64,000 nt of DNA, from assembly GCA_037176885.1 (NCBI GenBank), contig JAWWNJ010000004.1, positions 1,364,001 to 1,428,000 on the forward strand, given 5' to 3'. Origin of the DNA: Favolaschia claudopus. Taxonomy: Eukaryota > Basidiomycota > Agaricomycetes > Agaricales > Mycenaceae. The position numbers and the translations under genes are program-made. Within the stretch, counting starts at the first letter, position 1. The number at the start of each line of letters is the position of its first letter. Shown here one piece after another: positions 1 to 14,082 of the stretch. The notes beneath the pieces were generated by a model that saw only the letters and a list, made by a program, of their open reading frames with translations, ran no database searches and was not told the DNA's origin.

Positions 1-1130
1 TGGCTTCATTGGTAATATCGTATCGCACACCCTGGAACTATGTAAGATGAATCAATTCAGGATAGCATTCAACTGACGAGTGTATATGCTATCGGAACCA
101 ATAGCGCTGAGGGACGAGTTGGATGAGTTCATGGGCCATTGAAATTGCCTAATTACCATAGTCTGTATACAGCACGGTCATGCCTGTTATAGTCTGGAAA
201 CCACGAATTGAACAAGGGACCCTCGGAAAGAATAACACGTACTACAAAGAGCAGATTTGGACTCCGGAGTAGCCACAGACATGAGAATGGATTTAGCCAA
301 ACCCATCTGAACTTGCGCTCGCGCTCCGGATTAGAAGTAGCATCTGACTCTTCTGATTTATCCATCCCCAGTGTTCCTGGGTGGGACGTCTCAGGCAGGA
401 GCACAAGCATCATCAGAAACACAAGACAGCCGACTATAAAGAGGCCGAATTGTACGTTGCGCCACGACGAGTATTTTGCTAAGGGGTTCATAAATCTCGT
501 TGAAGCCAGGGAAGAAGAACTCGTCTACCTCCCCAGCCTAATGATTTCATTACCAACTGAGATACGAATGAACAAAGCAACCTCACCTCCTACTATGGGC
601 GAAACGGCGTTGCCGACCAGCGATGCCTGCAAGAACAAATGAGACTGTGTGCTAGCTCCCAACCAAAGCGATTACCGAAAAAAATATGCCCATTGCGGTT
701 CCTCTCTCAGTAAGCTTGTAGATGTCGCCAATTACGCCGCCACCTTCCCGTCGTTAATATCATACTGACAGCCTTTCTTTCGCAAAGTCGGACTGACCAA
801 CAGCGAGACCACCAGATGTACCGATTGCTTGAATCAATCGAAAGACGAGGAGCTGAGAAATTGTCTTGGATGTAGAGACGCCAATGCTCCCCAGACATAG
901 CAGAGGGAGACCGCAAAGGTACATCGGTCGGCGACCATCTTAACCATACTCCTTAGAAGAACCGAGTCTCAGAGAATTCTTGGCACACACAAAATCCGGA
1001 GTAAGTGGCGAATATCATGCTGCCCAAGGCCGCGCCGCATATGGATAAGCTGACAGCGAAACTTTCCAATTCTCGCTTGAATCACGATCTAGTAAAATGG
1101 GAAAAAACCGCGCTACCTCACAACAGGTCC
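1..1130 (-). CDS. MFS transporter (DHA1-like), partial at left edge
   Basis: Plasma-membrane drug or metabolite antiporter of the major facilitator superfamily, 12-14 helix DHA1 type. Reading the minus strand and removing short introns gives an N-terminal half with the hallmarks YSGFYGRRPMYL (motif A region between helices 2 and 3), FRLIQAIGTSGGL and GDIYKLTERGTAMG. These are followed by the central-loop segments LLPETSHPGT and RKFRWVWLNP. The frame continues through VRYDITNEA at the left edge, so the second half of the protein lies outside the window. The start codon was not located; the 5' part near 1050-1130 is hard to splice and the end given is approximate. The substrate cannot be told from sequence. 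No in-frame lesion is needed to explain the visible part. Confidence 0.6.
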
Positions 1131-1527
1131 GGTGGAATTGAGATCTTTGGAAATTTGCGGGATAGATGGAATGAAAGAGCCAGAGGCAAACACTGAAATA
1201 TTAGATGTGCTCATTAGTTGAGACCCAGATCCGCCGCACTCTGAGTCTTACTCGGGAGGGTTGCGCTACAACTGACGAGAGCCACGATTACCCGTTTTCG
1301 GGCTGGCGAAAAACGCTTGTAGATTTGTTCATGGGCCAGCTCAGCTCCGGAAATAAGAAGTGGAGTTTCCGCAGAGGCCATGGTGGCGGGAAACGAGCAG
1401 CACAGTACTACATGACTCGGGGGAACAGATTCGAGAAAGTCCAAGCTCGGGTTGTCGGGCCGATCAGATTGAGTAGCAGGTGGCTGTGCCAAAACTTTGT
1501 TTTCGCTGCTGCTTTCACCAACGCACG

Positions 1528-2913
1528 ATGGGTCTTTCAGAGAGAAAGACAAAACAACGCATCGGGCACGACCCTCGCAACCTGACCTGGGCCGACGGTT
1601 GGGATTTATCCAGTCTCGCATCTTTCATGCTAAAATGTCATGCCAGATGCCGCAAAATTTGGGGCCAGCTACCTCTCGAAATTTGGATGGGACTCATCGA
1701 AGGGTCTTGGTGCCGAAGGCGACGGACGATTGTCTCACATTAAGGTGTCTCAAAAACTCGATATGATGGGAATCGGCGCCGCCCACCAGAGAGATCCCAA
1801 TGGCATTGCCTGGAAGCAAAATAAAGATTTCGAACGCTTGCTCGAACGTTTGAACGCAGACGCGACTCCAGAAGTCAAAGAGGAGCCTGTTCCTGATGCA
1901 TTGGCTGAAGAATACAAGAAGCGTAAACGGCAAGACGGAGACGAGCCCGCGGTCAAGAAAAAACGGAGAAAATCTGAACCGGTGACAGAGGCTGAGGTTG
2001 TGGGTGCTGTCGAGGCCGTTAAGCCAGTTGTTCCCCGGCATCGAGCGTAAGAAAGATAATTCCCATTATACGAAACTTGAACTGAATGAATTGTTGAAGG
2101 CATCGTGCTCGAGCTATCGCCGCCAAAAACATTGCTTCCAAGTCTGCTGCTGCGATAGCTGAAATCCTGGGTGTAGCTCCCACTGCGGCGAGTGACGTCT
2201 CTACGCCAACCGCTTCCCCGAATGGATCCGTGACTCCTTGCGGGGACGACGTTACACTGGAAAAGCTCACGACGTCTACGAAATCCGTCTCAGATTATTT
2301 CAAGGACAAACTCCTCGCGAAAGCAGGTAAATCCGGCTCCGTCGTAACAACACCTTCCGATGCTATCAAATCCGAAATCGACTATGATGCACCCCGAGGT
2401 GGTCTTGGCTCGTCTCGCGTACAATTTGCAGTGAAGGAGGAGTCTGTAGAACCACCAGCCCGCATCGGACTGGGGGGCTTCAAGTCATCGATGATGGCTT
2501 CGTTTTTCTCCGCATCCTCGACTCTGCCTGTCGCAAAGGAGTCTTCTGCGGAAGTCAAAGATGAGAAGGCCGTGTCAGACACCGCCGACACTGGCAAGCG
2601 CACGGATAAGAAAGGCAAACGACGTTCGGTCGATCAGTCGGAGGTAGCTATTACCGAGACTTCGGGGAAGAATAAGCGGCAGAAGCACCGGGAGGACGCA
2701 GAGGACGCCTCTAACGCTGATGCGGTGGATGAAGAGGAAACGAAACGGGCGAAGAAGGAGAGAAAGCGGTTGAAGGCGCTCAAGAAGGAACAAAAGACCA
2801 AGGATGAAGAGGAGCCGCAGGTCAAATCCGTTGACGAAGAGGAGGAACGGAAAAGAGCCAAGAAGGAGAGGAAACGGCTAAAGGCGCTGAAGAAGGGGGA
2901 GGTAGCTGAGTAG
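1528..2913 (+). CDS. PXR1: PINX1/PXR1-like G-patch protein
   Basis: Nucleolar G-patch protein of the PinX1/Pxr1 (Gno1) family, which in yeast stimulates the DEAH helicase Prp43 in rRNA and snoRNA maturation and can inhibit telomerase. Three exons (1528-1597, 1647-2046, 2100-2913) join in frame to 427 residues. The N-terminus MGLSERKTKQRIGHDPRNLT and the following FGASYLSKFGWDSSKGLG with SHIKVSQKLDMMGIG are the family signature and G-patch. The second splice restores the conserved block HRARAIAAKNIASKS, which supports the intron call. The rest is basic and low complexity, with KKKRRK and two identical 14-residue lysine-rich units (residues about 373-386 and 409-422), as expected for nucleolar retention. 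The start is the ATG of the family N-terminus. The upstream neighbour is on the opposite strand. Confidence 0.9.
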
Positions 2914-3050
2914 ACACACACCGCTAGCAATAAAATGACATTCGAAGATGCAGTGATGAAGCAATTGTGTCGTGTTGAAGCATGGATATTGCAAGTATAA
3001 TTACATTGTGAAACAGCGATGTTCAATGTTCAAGATCTACAGTACTCGGC

Positions 3051-3850
3051 TCAGACTTTCTGAGAATTATCGGCATAAGGGTACGCCGGTGGTTGATAGG
3101 TTAACGGGTGCGACTCCTCGCCAACCCGAACGTATCCAGGGTTGTATACGTATGCGTCGCCTTCTCGCAATTTCGCGGCGTATGCAGCAACAATGTAAAC
3201 CCCATCTACAAGAATAACCAGGTCAACGCTAGAGTTGGGGACAGCTAAGAACTAAAACTTACATGCGCTGAAGAGGATGGGAATCACGGACGCCACGATT
3301 AACACCCATAGATTGAGCTTGCTTGATGAATTGCAAGCATCAATTATGTGCTGGTCTGTTGAATCGCCGATACAAAGTTTTTTGAATTGGTCCTTGTCGA
3401 CGAAATAAAGGATGAAGTAGGCAGCAACAGCAGCAATTTGAACGGCCAAGAAGATCTGTATGAGTCTCAGGAATGCTTTCACAAAGCCCTCCTTTTTTCT
3501 AATGGCCCCAATGAAGCTGCATATCGGTTTCTATAAGCGTCGAATTTATGCCAAGAGCCGAAACAAAACCACGAACCCCATGAGAGAAATGAGACCGGCC
3601 AAGCCATATACCGCGCTGAGCACAATCATTACGGTGCGCGTTCGCCCCGTTATCTTCTCTACATGCTCATCCTTGGCTGTCGCGATTTGTCCAGAACGGT
3701 ACGGCAAGAAAACAGGGCCATGGACATACAACTAATGATGAGAGCAGCCGCTAAGAGTCCAGAAACTGCAACGCCGGAGAGGAACTGTAGAAAGGAGATG
3801 ACCAGAACACCGAGGCGCAGAGGCAAGCAGCATAGGTATTTCGCGCCCAT
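3051..3850 (-). CDS. Four-helix membrane protein, tandem paralogue A
   Basis: Function unknown. The minus-strand exons give a small protein beginning MGAKYLCCLPLRLGVLVISF, with four hydrophobic segments: residues about 10-40, a second after the motif ITGRTRTVMIVL, a third in AVQIAAVAAYFILYF and a fourth in LWVLIVASVIPILF. A loop between helices 3 and 4 carries two cysteines (KKLC and DAC). After helix 4 comes a cytosolic tail with VDGVYIVAAYAAKLRE and the end motif YPYADNS. Splicing uses introns at about 3677-3735, 3512-3562, 3442-3460 and 3200-3260; edges are approximate. The topology resembles tetraspan/MARVEL proteins, but no known family is claimed. The gene is followed in the same orientation by a paralogue that shares motifs along the whole length. 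Confidence 0.7.
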
Positions 3851-4414
3851 CGAAGGTTGGTAAGAAGGAGGAAGGAAGGAAGGAAGGAGGACGGAGTGAA
3901 GGGTTCTGCATAATGCCGCGCGATTTTAAACATGCGGGATGATGTCGATCCTCAAGGCAGTGGCGGTGACTCAGGCTTGGTGGCCGGCGGGTGTTCTGCA
4001 CTGGACAGCATTTTTATGAGATGGCGGTGTACAGTGAGGGGCAAGCGACCAAGGAAATTGGCTGCCGATCAGGGGCGACCTCAACGAATGTACTGGGTGC
4101 AAGCAAGGTGCAAGCAAAGTGCGCTTCAATTTTTTCCTCGAATTTCAAGTCAATAATCGCCGCCAAGACCCGGTTGATTCGGGAAAAAGATGATTTGCAT
4201 GCATAACATAAATGCGGTGCGAGGCGGCGCTCGGCATTATTCCCGCCCCGCGCCCGCCGATCTTTCAAATCAACAATGTCGGCCAACTATTGCTACCAAC
4301 TTAGTTACTTACTAAAAGTGTGTGTGCTCACAGACCAAATACAAGGTTGAAAGTAATTGAACACATAATTACAACAACAAACGGAACATGTCTCCAGGAG
4401 CAATCTACAGAGCG
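3851..4414. other. Intergenic spacer between tandem paralogues
   Basis: Upstream region of paralogue A and 3' flank of paralogue B. It contains a short GGAA-type microsatellite at about 3869-3890 and a GC-rich patch at 4215-4260. I see no coding exon with family support. Confidence 0.5.
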
Positions 4415-5272
4415 CTACTTCTGGCCAATCGAAGAAGAGTTATCGGCGTAAGGGTGGGAGGTGTGGTTGGTGAGCGGAAGGGATTCCTCGGCAATCGGCG
4501 CATATCCTCTACCTCGGAACCCGAAGGACTCCTTCAGATGTTCCTGATCACGAAGTTTTCTGGCATAGGACAAGACGATGTAAACACCATCTACATGTGT
4601 ATAGGTTAGAAAGGTGCAGGAGAATTTCGGACAGATGCATACACGACTGGATGACAATAGGAACGACGGCGGACACGACGACTTTCCAGGCGTTTTTGTC
4701 CACGTTGTTTGCCAGGTTGTCACAATCATCAACTGCATTCGAGCTGCTCGAACCGGCGGCACAGAGCTTCTTGAAGTCCTTCTTGTCTGTGAAGAAGAAG
4801 ACAAGATACGCGGTTGAAACGGCAACCTGTAGAGCCAGGGACAAGCGAAGCAGGGCGGAATACATCAGGACATAAGAAGCTTTCTTCAGAATGGCCCCGA
4901 GAAAACTGCAGCAGCTGTGAGACCATGCGTACAAGACGGTATGCAGTCCGTGGCGTACCCCAGAAAAGAGATAATGGCAGTGAGACCCCAGACCACGGCC
5001 AAGACGATTCCAACAGTTCGAGTCTTTGATGAAAAATGAAAAACGAACTTTCTGTCTGTGTGAATATTCATTGTTTAGCATTAACTAGCCGCTGGAGAAT
5101 GGGTATGTATACCATGCTCATCGTCTTTGAAAAAAATGGGGCGACCTTGGGCATCTCGAATAAGCAAGAAAGTGAGCACACCAGACAGAGCTCCAGTGGT
5201 TAGGAATTGGGTGATTGAGATGAGCGAAACACCAAGGCGTAGAGGAAGACAGAAAAGATACTTTGCACCCAT
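4415..5272 (-). CDS. Four-helix membrane protein, tandem paralogue B
   Basis: Function unknown. It is the same architecture as the preceding gene: N-terminus MGAKYLFCLPLRLGVSLIS, helix 2 following SSKTRTVGIVLAVVWGL, helix 3 within RLSLALQVAVSTAYLVFFF, a loop with KKFC-like spacing (KKLCAAG and DDC), and helix 4 WKVVVSAVVPIVI. The tail contains VDGVYIVLSYARKLRDQEH and YPYADNS, ending at the TAG read on the minus strand at 4417-4415. The splice at about 4895-4940 joins IISFLG to AILKKASYV, exactly where the paralogue joins its own exons, so intron position is conserved. The pair is a local tandem duplication. Divergence is substantial in the loops and low at the N-terminus and in the tail motifs. 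Confidence 0.7.
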
Positions 5273-5947
5273 AGTATCAGCGAAAAGACCTTGATAAGAG
5301 GCCGTTACAAGTGAAGTTGAATTTATAGGTGTTCCTCAACAAGACGCCGAACAGGAAGCCCAGCCGGCCACAGCCAATTTGCCAGTACATTGGGTCAGAG
5401 TAACGGGGATCAGAGCTGGAGACGCGGAGAACTTGAAGGGGACGTCGGGGTCGAATACCAGTGGAATTGCAGCTGAATCTTCAAGTTCTTCGGCGATTCG
5501 TCAATCCAACCAGAGGTTTGTGTGATCGTATAAAATCACAGTGCTCGCAGAACATGCTTTGAGGTGATGTACTGCCAGTCCCGAAATTCAGCAAGAAATT
5601 AGTGAAGCCTCAAGGTCAACGGTCGGGTAAAGTTCGTTCGCTATGTGTCACATCGGGTAGATATTAGTCGCCTATAGTTGATGCGCGCGATTCGCTTCGC
5701 AGCCTTGACTGGAACGAAGTAGAACCAAGGTAGAACGAGGTTTGACGCTTTATTACTGTTGGGATTAGAATGAGTTCAAGTTGAAACAGTTGCACAGCTG
5801 AAACGACGGGCGCATCGTAGAAACGGTCATCGCATCCTGGGAAATCAGCATCGCCCTGACAAATTTAGACGCTCAGAAATCTTGATTAAGGACCACAACA
5901 AGTCTACTCAACTCTCTCCAACTTACCTTCATTTCTCATCCCACAAC
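5273..5947. other. Divergent intergenic region
   Basis: Shared upstream region of paralogue B (minus) and the MAP kinase gene (plus). No convincing exon or RNA gene was seen. Confidence 0.5.
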
Positions 5948-7768
<1,821 letters not shown>

Positions 7769-7943
7769 AATATTCAGTGGACAGGTATACCCTCGATATA
7801 TTTAAAATACTGTACTGCGCGCCGCTGTTCTCAGGCTTTAGGTTCAACAACATTTACATATATATGGTCTGCACATGTACTACATGACTGAGGTGGAAAA
7901 ATCAAGATCTACAGGATGATGAACCCGAGGAAGAAACTGTACA

Positions 7944-10558
7944 TTATGCTGAGGCCGGCTGCTCTTCTGATGTACTGGGCTCACTTTCTGCGACCTGCCC
8001 TGCAGAGGCCCAGCCTCGAGCGTTAGAAATGAAAGCATTCACCAAGTTGATATCTTTGGCGGCGCCGTCCTTGGTCTCAACACCTCCACTAACGTCGACC
8101 GCCCACGGCCGCACCTGCGCGATGGCGGAAGCTACGTTGTCGGCTGTCAGACCACCGGCGAGGAAAACGGGAAGAGGGTATTTCGAGGGAGCGGCGGGAG
8201 GGGATGAACTATCTTGAGGGATGTGTCCGTTGCTCGCACCGTTGACGGCGGGTGTTGGTGTGGCAGGGGGGGCCGCCGACGCAGGATCTTCGGCATTGGT
8301 TGCGGGAGAGGTCGTCGACGCCGTCTGTGTTATTTTCTTGTAAGAAGCTCCTCCATTCGTGACGATCTCCCCTGCATCGACCACACTCTTCACGAATTCC
8401 CAATCAGCGACCTGACCCGTTCCACCGCTCATTCCACTACCATCTGCTCTGACGCTGTCCAACAAGATGTACTGATGGGCACCACCGCGAGTGATACCTT
8501 CGACACCTTTGCCGTCTTTGTCGACATGAAAGGCGCGGATGACAGGGACGGGGATCTGGCGTGCCCAATCTATCGGCTCTGAGCCGTGCAATTGGACAAT
8601 GTCGAGCTGCGTGTAGGCAACAGCGTGTAGAATGTCTTCCAGAGGCTGGTTCTGGAATACACCAACCACCAGTGGCCGCCCTGGCGTTGACGCAAGACGA
8701 GTAGCGTGGGCGGTGAACCAAGGGGAGCTATTCGTGCCCTTGGAACTCTCTGAGGGAGTCGAGGTCGAGAAGCGGAGAGAGTGGATTGCTTCGGATATAT
8801 CTTTCGCCGTCTCGATGTCGACATACCGCTTCGACTTCTTGACGAACATCAGACCGATCATGTCCGCACCAGTTTCCGCTATGGCAAGAGCCTCGTCGGT
8901 AGACCGAACACCGCAGATTTTGACCAGTGGCGACTCGCCTTGCCAAGCTGGCGCCTGCGAAGTCAGATCTGGCACTGTAAGCAGATGACGAATGAACGCA
9001 GCAGTGTCTGTTGCGCGCATCAAACTTTCACCAACAAGGACCGCGCCAACGCCCTCAGCGGCATATTTATCGACGTCCCGAGGGGTAGAAATCCCACTTA
9101 GCGCACAAAGAATCACGTCCTTCTCCTTGACCATTTCGCTCAACCGGCTGGTCGTGCCCATGTCTACATTGAAGTCGTGCAGGTTACGGTTGTTGACGCC
9201 AATGACTTTGACTGGAAGTGAAAGAGCGAGCTCCATCTCCTTCGCATTGTTCACTTCAACCAGAGGTTCCATTCCCAGCTCCAGACTGTACGCGTACAAA
9301 TCACGGAGGAGAGCTTCTGGCAGCATACTAACAATTAGTAGAATGGTATCCGCGCCCCAGACGCGAGATTCTAATATCTGATAGCGACTGAGGATGAAAT
9401 CTTTGCGGAGGATGGCGGGTCGATTGGAAAGGTTGGCGACACTGAGACGCGCATGAAGCATGTCCTGTAGCGCCCCAAGGAACCACTTGGGCTCGGTAAG
9501 GACAGAGATGGTATGGGCGCCGGCAAGGGCATAGGTAAGAGCCTGTGATGCGGGGGAAGTTGATAATGAAATGGGACCTTTTGATGGTGATGCGCGTTTG
9601 ATTTCTGCCAGAAGCGAGGGGCGACCAGTTGAATTGTCGCGGAGTCGTGGGAGGAAGGGTATTAAAGGAGGGGCGATATTTAGTGATAGAAGGGTCTCCA
9701 GATCTGCTAGAGTCGAGCCCGGTGTCTTCTGTGCGGCAGCCACGTCTTGTAGACGCTGCGCGTATATTTTCTCGAGTATGGATGGTATTTTTGCGGCACT
9801 AGCGGCGCTGACTGCGATGGGTAAGGATTCCGCCGGGAACGCCGGAAGTGATACGTCGTGAACTCTCGAATCAGGATTTTCTTCCCAAGTTCCCCCCTTC
9901 AAAGCCAGGAAATTTCGGATGAGCTCGTCCCCGCCCTCTGAGAGAATACTCTCAGGATGATACTGAACTGCCTCGACGGTAAATTTCCGGTGTCGTACGC
10001 CCATGATAACTCCCGAGTCTTCAGTCAAAGCCGTAATAGCAAGGTCGGGCGGTAAAGTCGTGGTCGCAGCACTGAGCGAGTGGTACCGCGTTGATTTGAT
10101 ACCTTGTGGTATGTCTTTAAAGCATCCTCGATTATCGTGACGCACACGGCTGATTTTGCCATGCTTAATCTCGCCAGCGTAACTTATTAGGAGTCAATTG
10201 TCGTGTAACAAGGAGATACCACATTCCCTCACCCAATCTGACCACCGTGCAGATCAACAATACACTCCAAGCCCATGCATACACCCAACACTGGAACTTT
10301 GCCTTGGAAATATTCGATGGCAGCTTTGGAAATGCCGGAATCTGTCTGGGGGTGACCAGGACCTGGGGAGATGATGAGGACCCTAATTTTGAGTTTGGGC
10401 AGTAGGGAAGCTGGGATGGCGTCGTTTCGGATAACAGTAACGTCTGCACCCAGGAGGCATATCTGCTGGTATAGATTCCAAGTGAACGAGTCGAAATTGT
10501 CGATCATGAGAACATCTAGTTGACCAGCCAGATTTTGGGGGAGTGAAGGAGCTGTCAT
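7944..10558 (-). CDS. TRP1: Trifunctional tryptophan biosynthesis protein (anthranilate synthase II / IGPS / PRAI)
   Basis: Fungal TRP1/trpC fusion of 854 residues in two exons (10558-10233 and 10182-7944; the 50-bp intron joins GGQIG to YAGEIKHG in frame). Residues about 15-230 are the glutamine amidotransferase subunit of anthranilate synthase, with the nucleophile cysteine in GVCMGLE and the HPES histidine and glutamate motif. Residues about 255-505 are indole-3-glycerol-phosphate synthase, with LLAEIKRASPSKG, RKDFI and LVEVNN. Residues about 525-854 are phosphoribosylanthranilate isomerase, with KICGVRS, LHGSE, LLDS and AGGLTADN. The isomerase carries a roughly 60-residue Ala/Pro/Ser-rich insert (about 717-777) just before the AGGL strand. 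The start ATG is the one giving MTAPSLPQNL; an upstream in-frame ATG at 10630 is possible. The three activities catalyse non-consecutive steps of the cytosolic tryptophan pathway. Confidence 0.95.
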
Positions 10559-10910
10559 GGTGGATCGGAGGAAAGTGTAGGACAAGATAGTGTCCTGGTT
10601 CTTATGGTTCTCCAAGAGGTAGAAGTCCAAAAGATGTAGACTCAGGTAGACCCCCGGTCACTCAACGATTGGCCGTTCACGCGTTCACGTTAACTTGACA
10701 CAAGCTGTGTGACCATATCTGTAGTATAAGACCGAACATAGGTCGGCCGGTGAGCGCAGCGAGTTGAGAGCAACTCGACCGTGCCGGAGGAAGGTAGCTA
10801 ACACTTGTCTCCTCAAATTTATCGAAAGAAAACGGAAAAACTGTGTTCAATTCCGTATATACACAACACTATATCACAGAAAACTGTTAGCGCTCGATGT
10901 ACAGCCCAGA
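10559..10910. other. Intergenic region, TRP1 promoter side
   Basis: Lies upstream of TRP1 and downstream of the S10 peptidase gene; both neighbours are on the minus strand. No coding signal or RNA gene was recognised. Confidence 0.5.
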
Positions 10911-13467
10911 TCAAGTCGAGGGCGACGGTTGTTTTCCTAGAAGGTACGCAATGGTATTAAAAGCGGCCCAGGGTACGAATTCTAGGTCAATGATTGTGAG
11001 CACAGTCCCCAAATAATAAATAAAACCAAGGAGTTTACGTGGTGTCATATGCCCTAAAGCGATATTATTTAGCTCGGGACGGAGATCGAGGTATTGGTGT
11101 TAGACTCACCGGAATAGTAAAACTCGACATCTACAGAACGCGACAGAGAATTAGCACATTGCAATGGAGATACTCAATGCAGCGCACAAGTGAGGCCTCT
11201 CTCCGTGTGGCTATTTCCGAATGTGCCGAAGTTCTTAACGGTGAAAGATTCAGGCTCAATGGGCGTTTGGAATCCTTGTGCACCAGCCCATGTCATGTTT
11301 CTACGAGTTATGAGAATTATATGATAGTTCAATAGCCATGTTTTCACGCACTGTATAGCTATGCGGGTGCCTTCGGCCACAAGGATAAAGTCCTGGATGG
11401 ACACCGTCCAATCAGTAACTCGTCGCAGACGGATCCTACAAACGTACCGCAAGACCATGAACAATGACAGTCCGCAAACTTTTCTCGATGACGTTAGGGA
11501 GGACGCTCAGAGTCGATGGAATACTTTGATCCCCGCCAGGAAGGTATACGCTCCGCGAGCTACATGCTTCCCACATTATATGTGGAGCATGGATAGCATC
11601 CTGAACCTGTAGACAACATGAAGATAGGATCAAGAGCGCGTAAGAAGGATTGGCTCACGTCAGTTCTGAAAAAAAAGCAACAAGTTGAAATTGGATTAAT
11701 CATTACCAAGTCAAAACCTACCGGTTGAAGTAGATGAATTCTTGAGTGGAACGAGGAAATCCCAGCACACTCCACAAGTTTGGGAAGGTATCGCTCACAC
11801 TGTGATCTCTGGGTCAGCACTTATTTTCCTGTCAACGGCAGGGTTTTCATACCGATAGACATTGAAGACAGGATTAAGACTGAACGAAATTCAGTTGCAG
11901 AATGTCAACTTGGAACAAAAGACAAACACTCCAACAGCACGCTGGATTGGGCTATGAATTCTGCAAGCCGCGGTGGCGGAGAATGTCCCATTCGTACCCT
12001 TAGGCAGCGGAAGCTGTCCCTTGGGAGGATACGTGACGAAATCATCGAGGTAGTCTGTATAACCACAGTTGTCCGAGATGGTTTGCAGTTGGTTCCAAAA
12101 AGAGGTGTTGAAGGGGAATAAATTTTGGTTCGCCTTGGATCAATCACTCAGAAAGGTGTGTATGCAGTGCGCATCTATGTGCAGCTCACCCGTGCAAAGC
12201 GAAGAGCCGGAATTTCCTGTTGTACAACGCCATACGACAAACTCCTGCGCAGCAGTTAGACATTTATGCTGGCGAACTCGGTTGACGACTGTACGGATCA
12301 GCAATCCAAATTCCTTTCAGGTCGAGGTCGAGACCGGCGGGGTGTTCATAGATCCAGTTCGCAATATAAGGAACGTCTATTGGCATGATGAGTACTGTCC
12401 CCGTGCGGAGTTTGAGGCGTACAAAATCCTGCATACTAGGAGGAGTGGTTGTCAACTCCGCAACAGGAGAGAAAAAAAGGTGCAACTTACACTCTCTCCT
12501 GACACCCAGAAGTTGTTGCCTTTCAACTCGGAGAAAACTTCGAGAAATTGTTCTAAAAAGCCCATTACTTCAGCCGCAAGCTGATCGTCATTGGTGATAT
12601 TAGGAGCGCCTTGACTGAAGCCGGTCTACAACGATATCAGGCGGTGATACACTGCTTGAGAGGTCGCAATTTACACCGACTGGCTGCTCCACCTAGAGAA
12701 AAAGGTCAAAGTCAAACGTCTTACCTTTCAATGGAGGACTGCGAGATGCTACTCACCCAAAGGACATGCGAGAGATTTGTCCACGACCAAGGGTTCGGTG
12801 TTGGTTCAGCCTGTCCCCAAGACCACGCTAAAGAACATGAGGACGTTGATCATGAATACAGACAGAAACTCAACAAATTGGGCCATTCTCTTGCAAGAAA
12901 CCTTCAAGACTGCTACAACCGGGGCCGCCTTGACGGAATCAAAAATCAACTCACAACATCGAACAGAACCAATACTTACCATTAGTCCAGAAGAGAAGAT
13001 CCTTGGTATTAGCGGGATTGTTAGTTGGCCAGAACCTGATGTATCATGAATGTTTCTCTAAGGGTGAAAGTGTGGAAAGGTACCAAAAGAAAAGTTTACG
13101 AGTCTCATTCGGGTCGCCAGAGATAGGCATCAGACCGCTCCAGGACGGCCCAGCGTCAAAGTTGACTTGGGTACATCTCAGAACGTGTAGAGAAAGCGAT
13201 GTGCTAAATGAAGTTACCAAGAGGAATTTTTGTCCCGTCGACGAAGAATTGCTCCGCCGCAGGATTGGAGAAGGTGATAGTGGACTCCCTCTTGGCATGC
13301 GTCGATGAGGCAGCATTCATAGGACCCAAAAAATCAGCAAAACGTTCTATTTGTTCGCGTTGGATGTCCATGGCATTGGTGAGCGCTTCCGTAGCTCCAC
13401 CAAATGAATAAACGCCTTTGAACGCATAGGAACAGATGAGAGTAAGGCAAAAGACAAAACGCCGCAT
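10911..13467 (-). CDS. Secreted serine carboxypeptidase (S10)
   Basis: Family S10 exopeptidase that removes C-terminal residues from peptides. It is probably extracellular or vacuolar, since the product begins MRRFVFCLTLICSYAF, a signal peptide. Removing many short introns restores family blocks in order: VDFDAGPSWSGLMPISGDPN, FWTNGGPGCSSLEG, PNPWSWTNLSHVLWVEQPVG, the nucleophile motif GESYAG, YIANWIYEHPAGLDL, WIADP, NCGYTDYLDDFVTYPPKG, the catalytic aspartate in VIVHGLADFILVAEGT, and the catalytic histidine in YYSGHM. The C-terminus reads FNTIAYLLGK and stops at 10911. Every splice used has GT and AG ends and restores a conserved phrase, so the gene looks functional despite about 15 introns. 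An intron separates the catalytic Ser codon from the following Tyr codon, and another falls five codons later. Confidence 0.85.
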
Positions 13468-14082
13468 TTTGAGCGATGGTGGGGCAATTCCGCGCGGCGC
13501 ATTTTATAGACAGCAGCTAAATTAGAACGGAATCGGAGAAAAGAATTCGAAGAGAACCACATGCATCACATGAGAGCATAGAGGAAGGAGATGACGAGCG
13601 GGTCCGAAGCACTGAAAGCCCTGAAATGCGGTTGAGACTCTCACAGAGTGGAATTTGAGCATGCCTAAGCAGCGATAACGAGCGGGCCGACTTGGAATGT
13701 GACGAAGAGAAGAGCGGGAAGGGATATTGGTTCCTTGTGAGCGCGTGGAGGCCCAAGATGATATTAGGAAGCAATTCAGACGAAGAGGGAACTCTAAACA
13801 TGGCTTTCCTTGACCAAGTGCACGAAACGCGATCGGGCCGGCAAAGACCGAAAGCTGATCTCGGATGACGTAAGGCGTGTGAGGTTCTTAGCGTTCTCAA
13901 GCAGCGTCGGTCATCTCGACTCGTACTTAGCGCCAGAGCTCCGTACTTCAAGCGTACAGGCTCGCGTCCCCCTGCGACACCTCCTCCAACTCACCTATAC
14001 TTCCTGACTCCGACCCTCACGACCTTACGAACTCTTGATCGACTCACAGCTCATCTATCGCTTCGTAGTGTAGAGGGGCACA
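13468..14082. other. Divergent promoter region
   Basis: Shared upstream region of the carboxypeptidase (minus) and the DUF300 gene (plus). Open frames here lack family similarity and are taken as chance. Confidence 0.5.
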
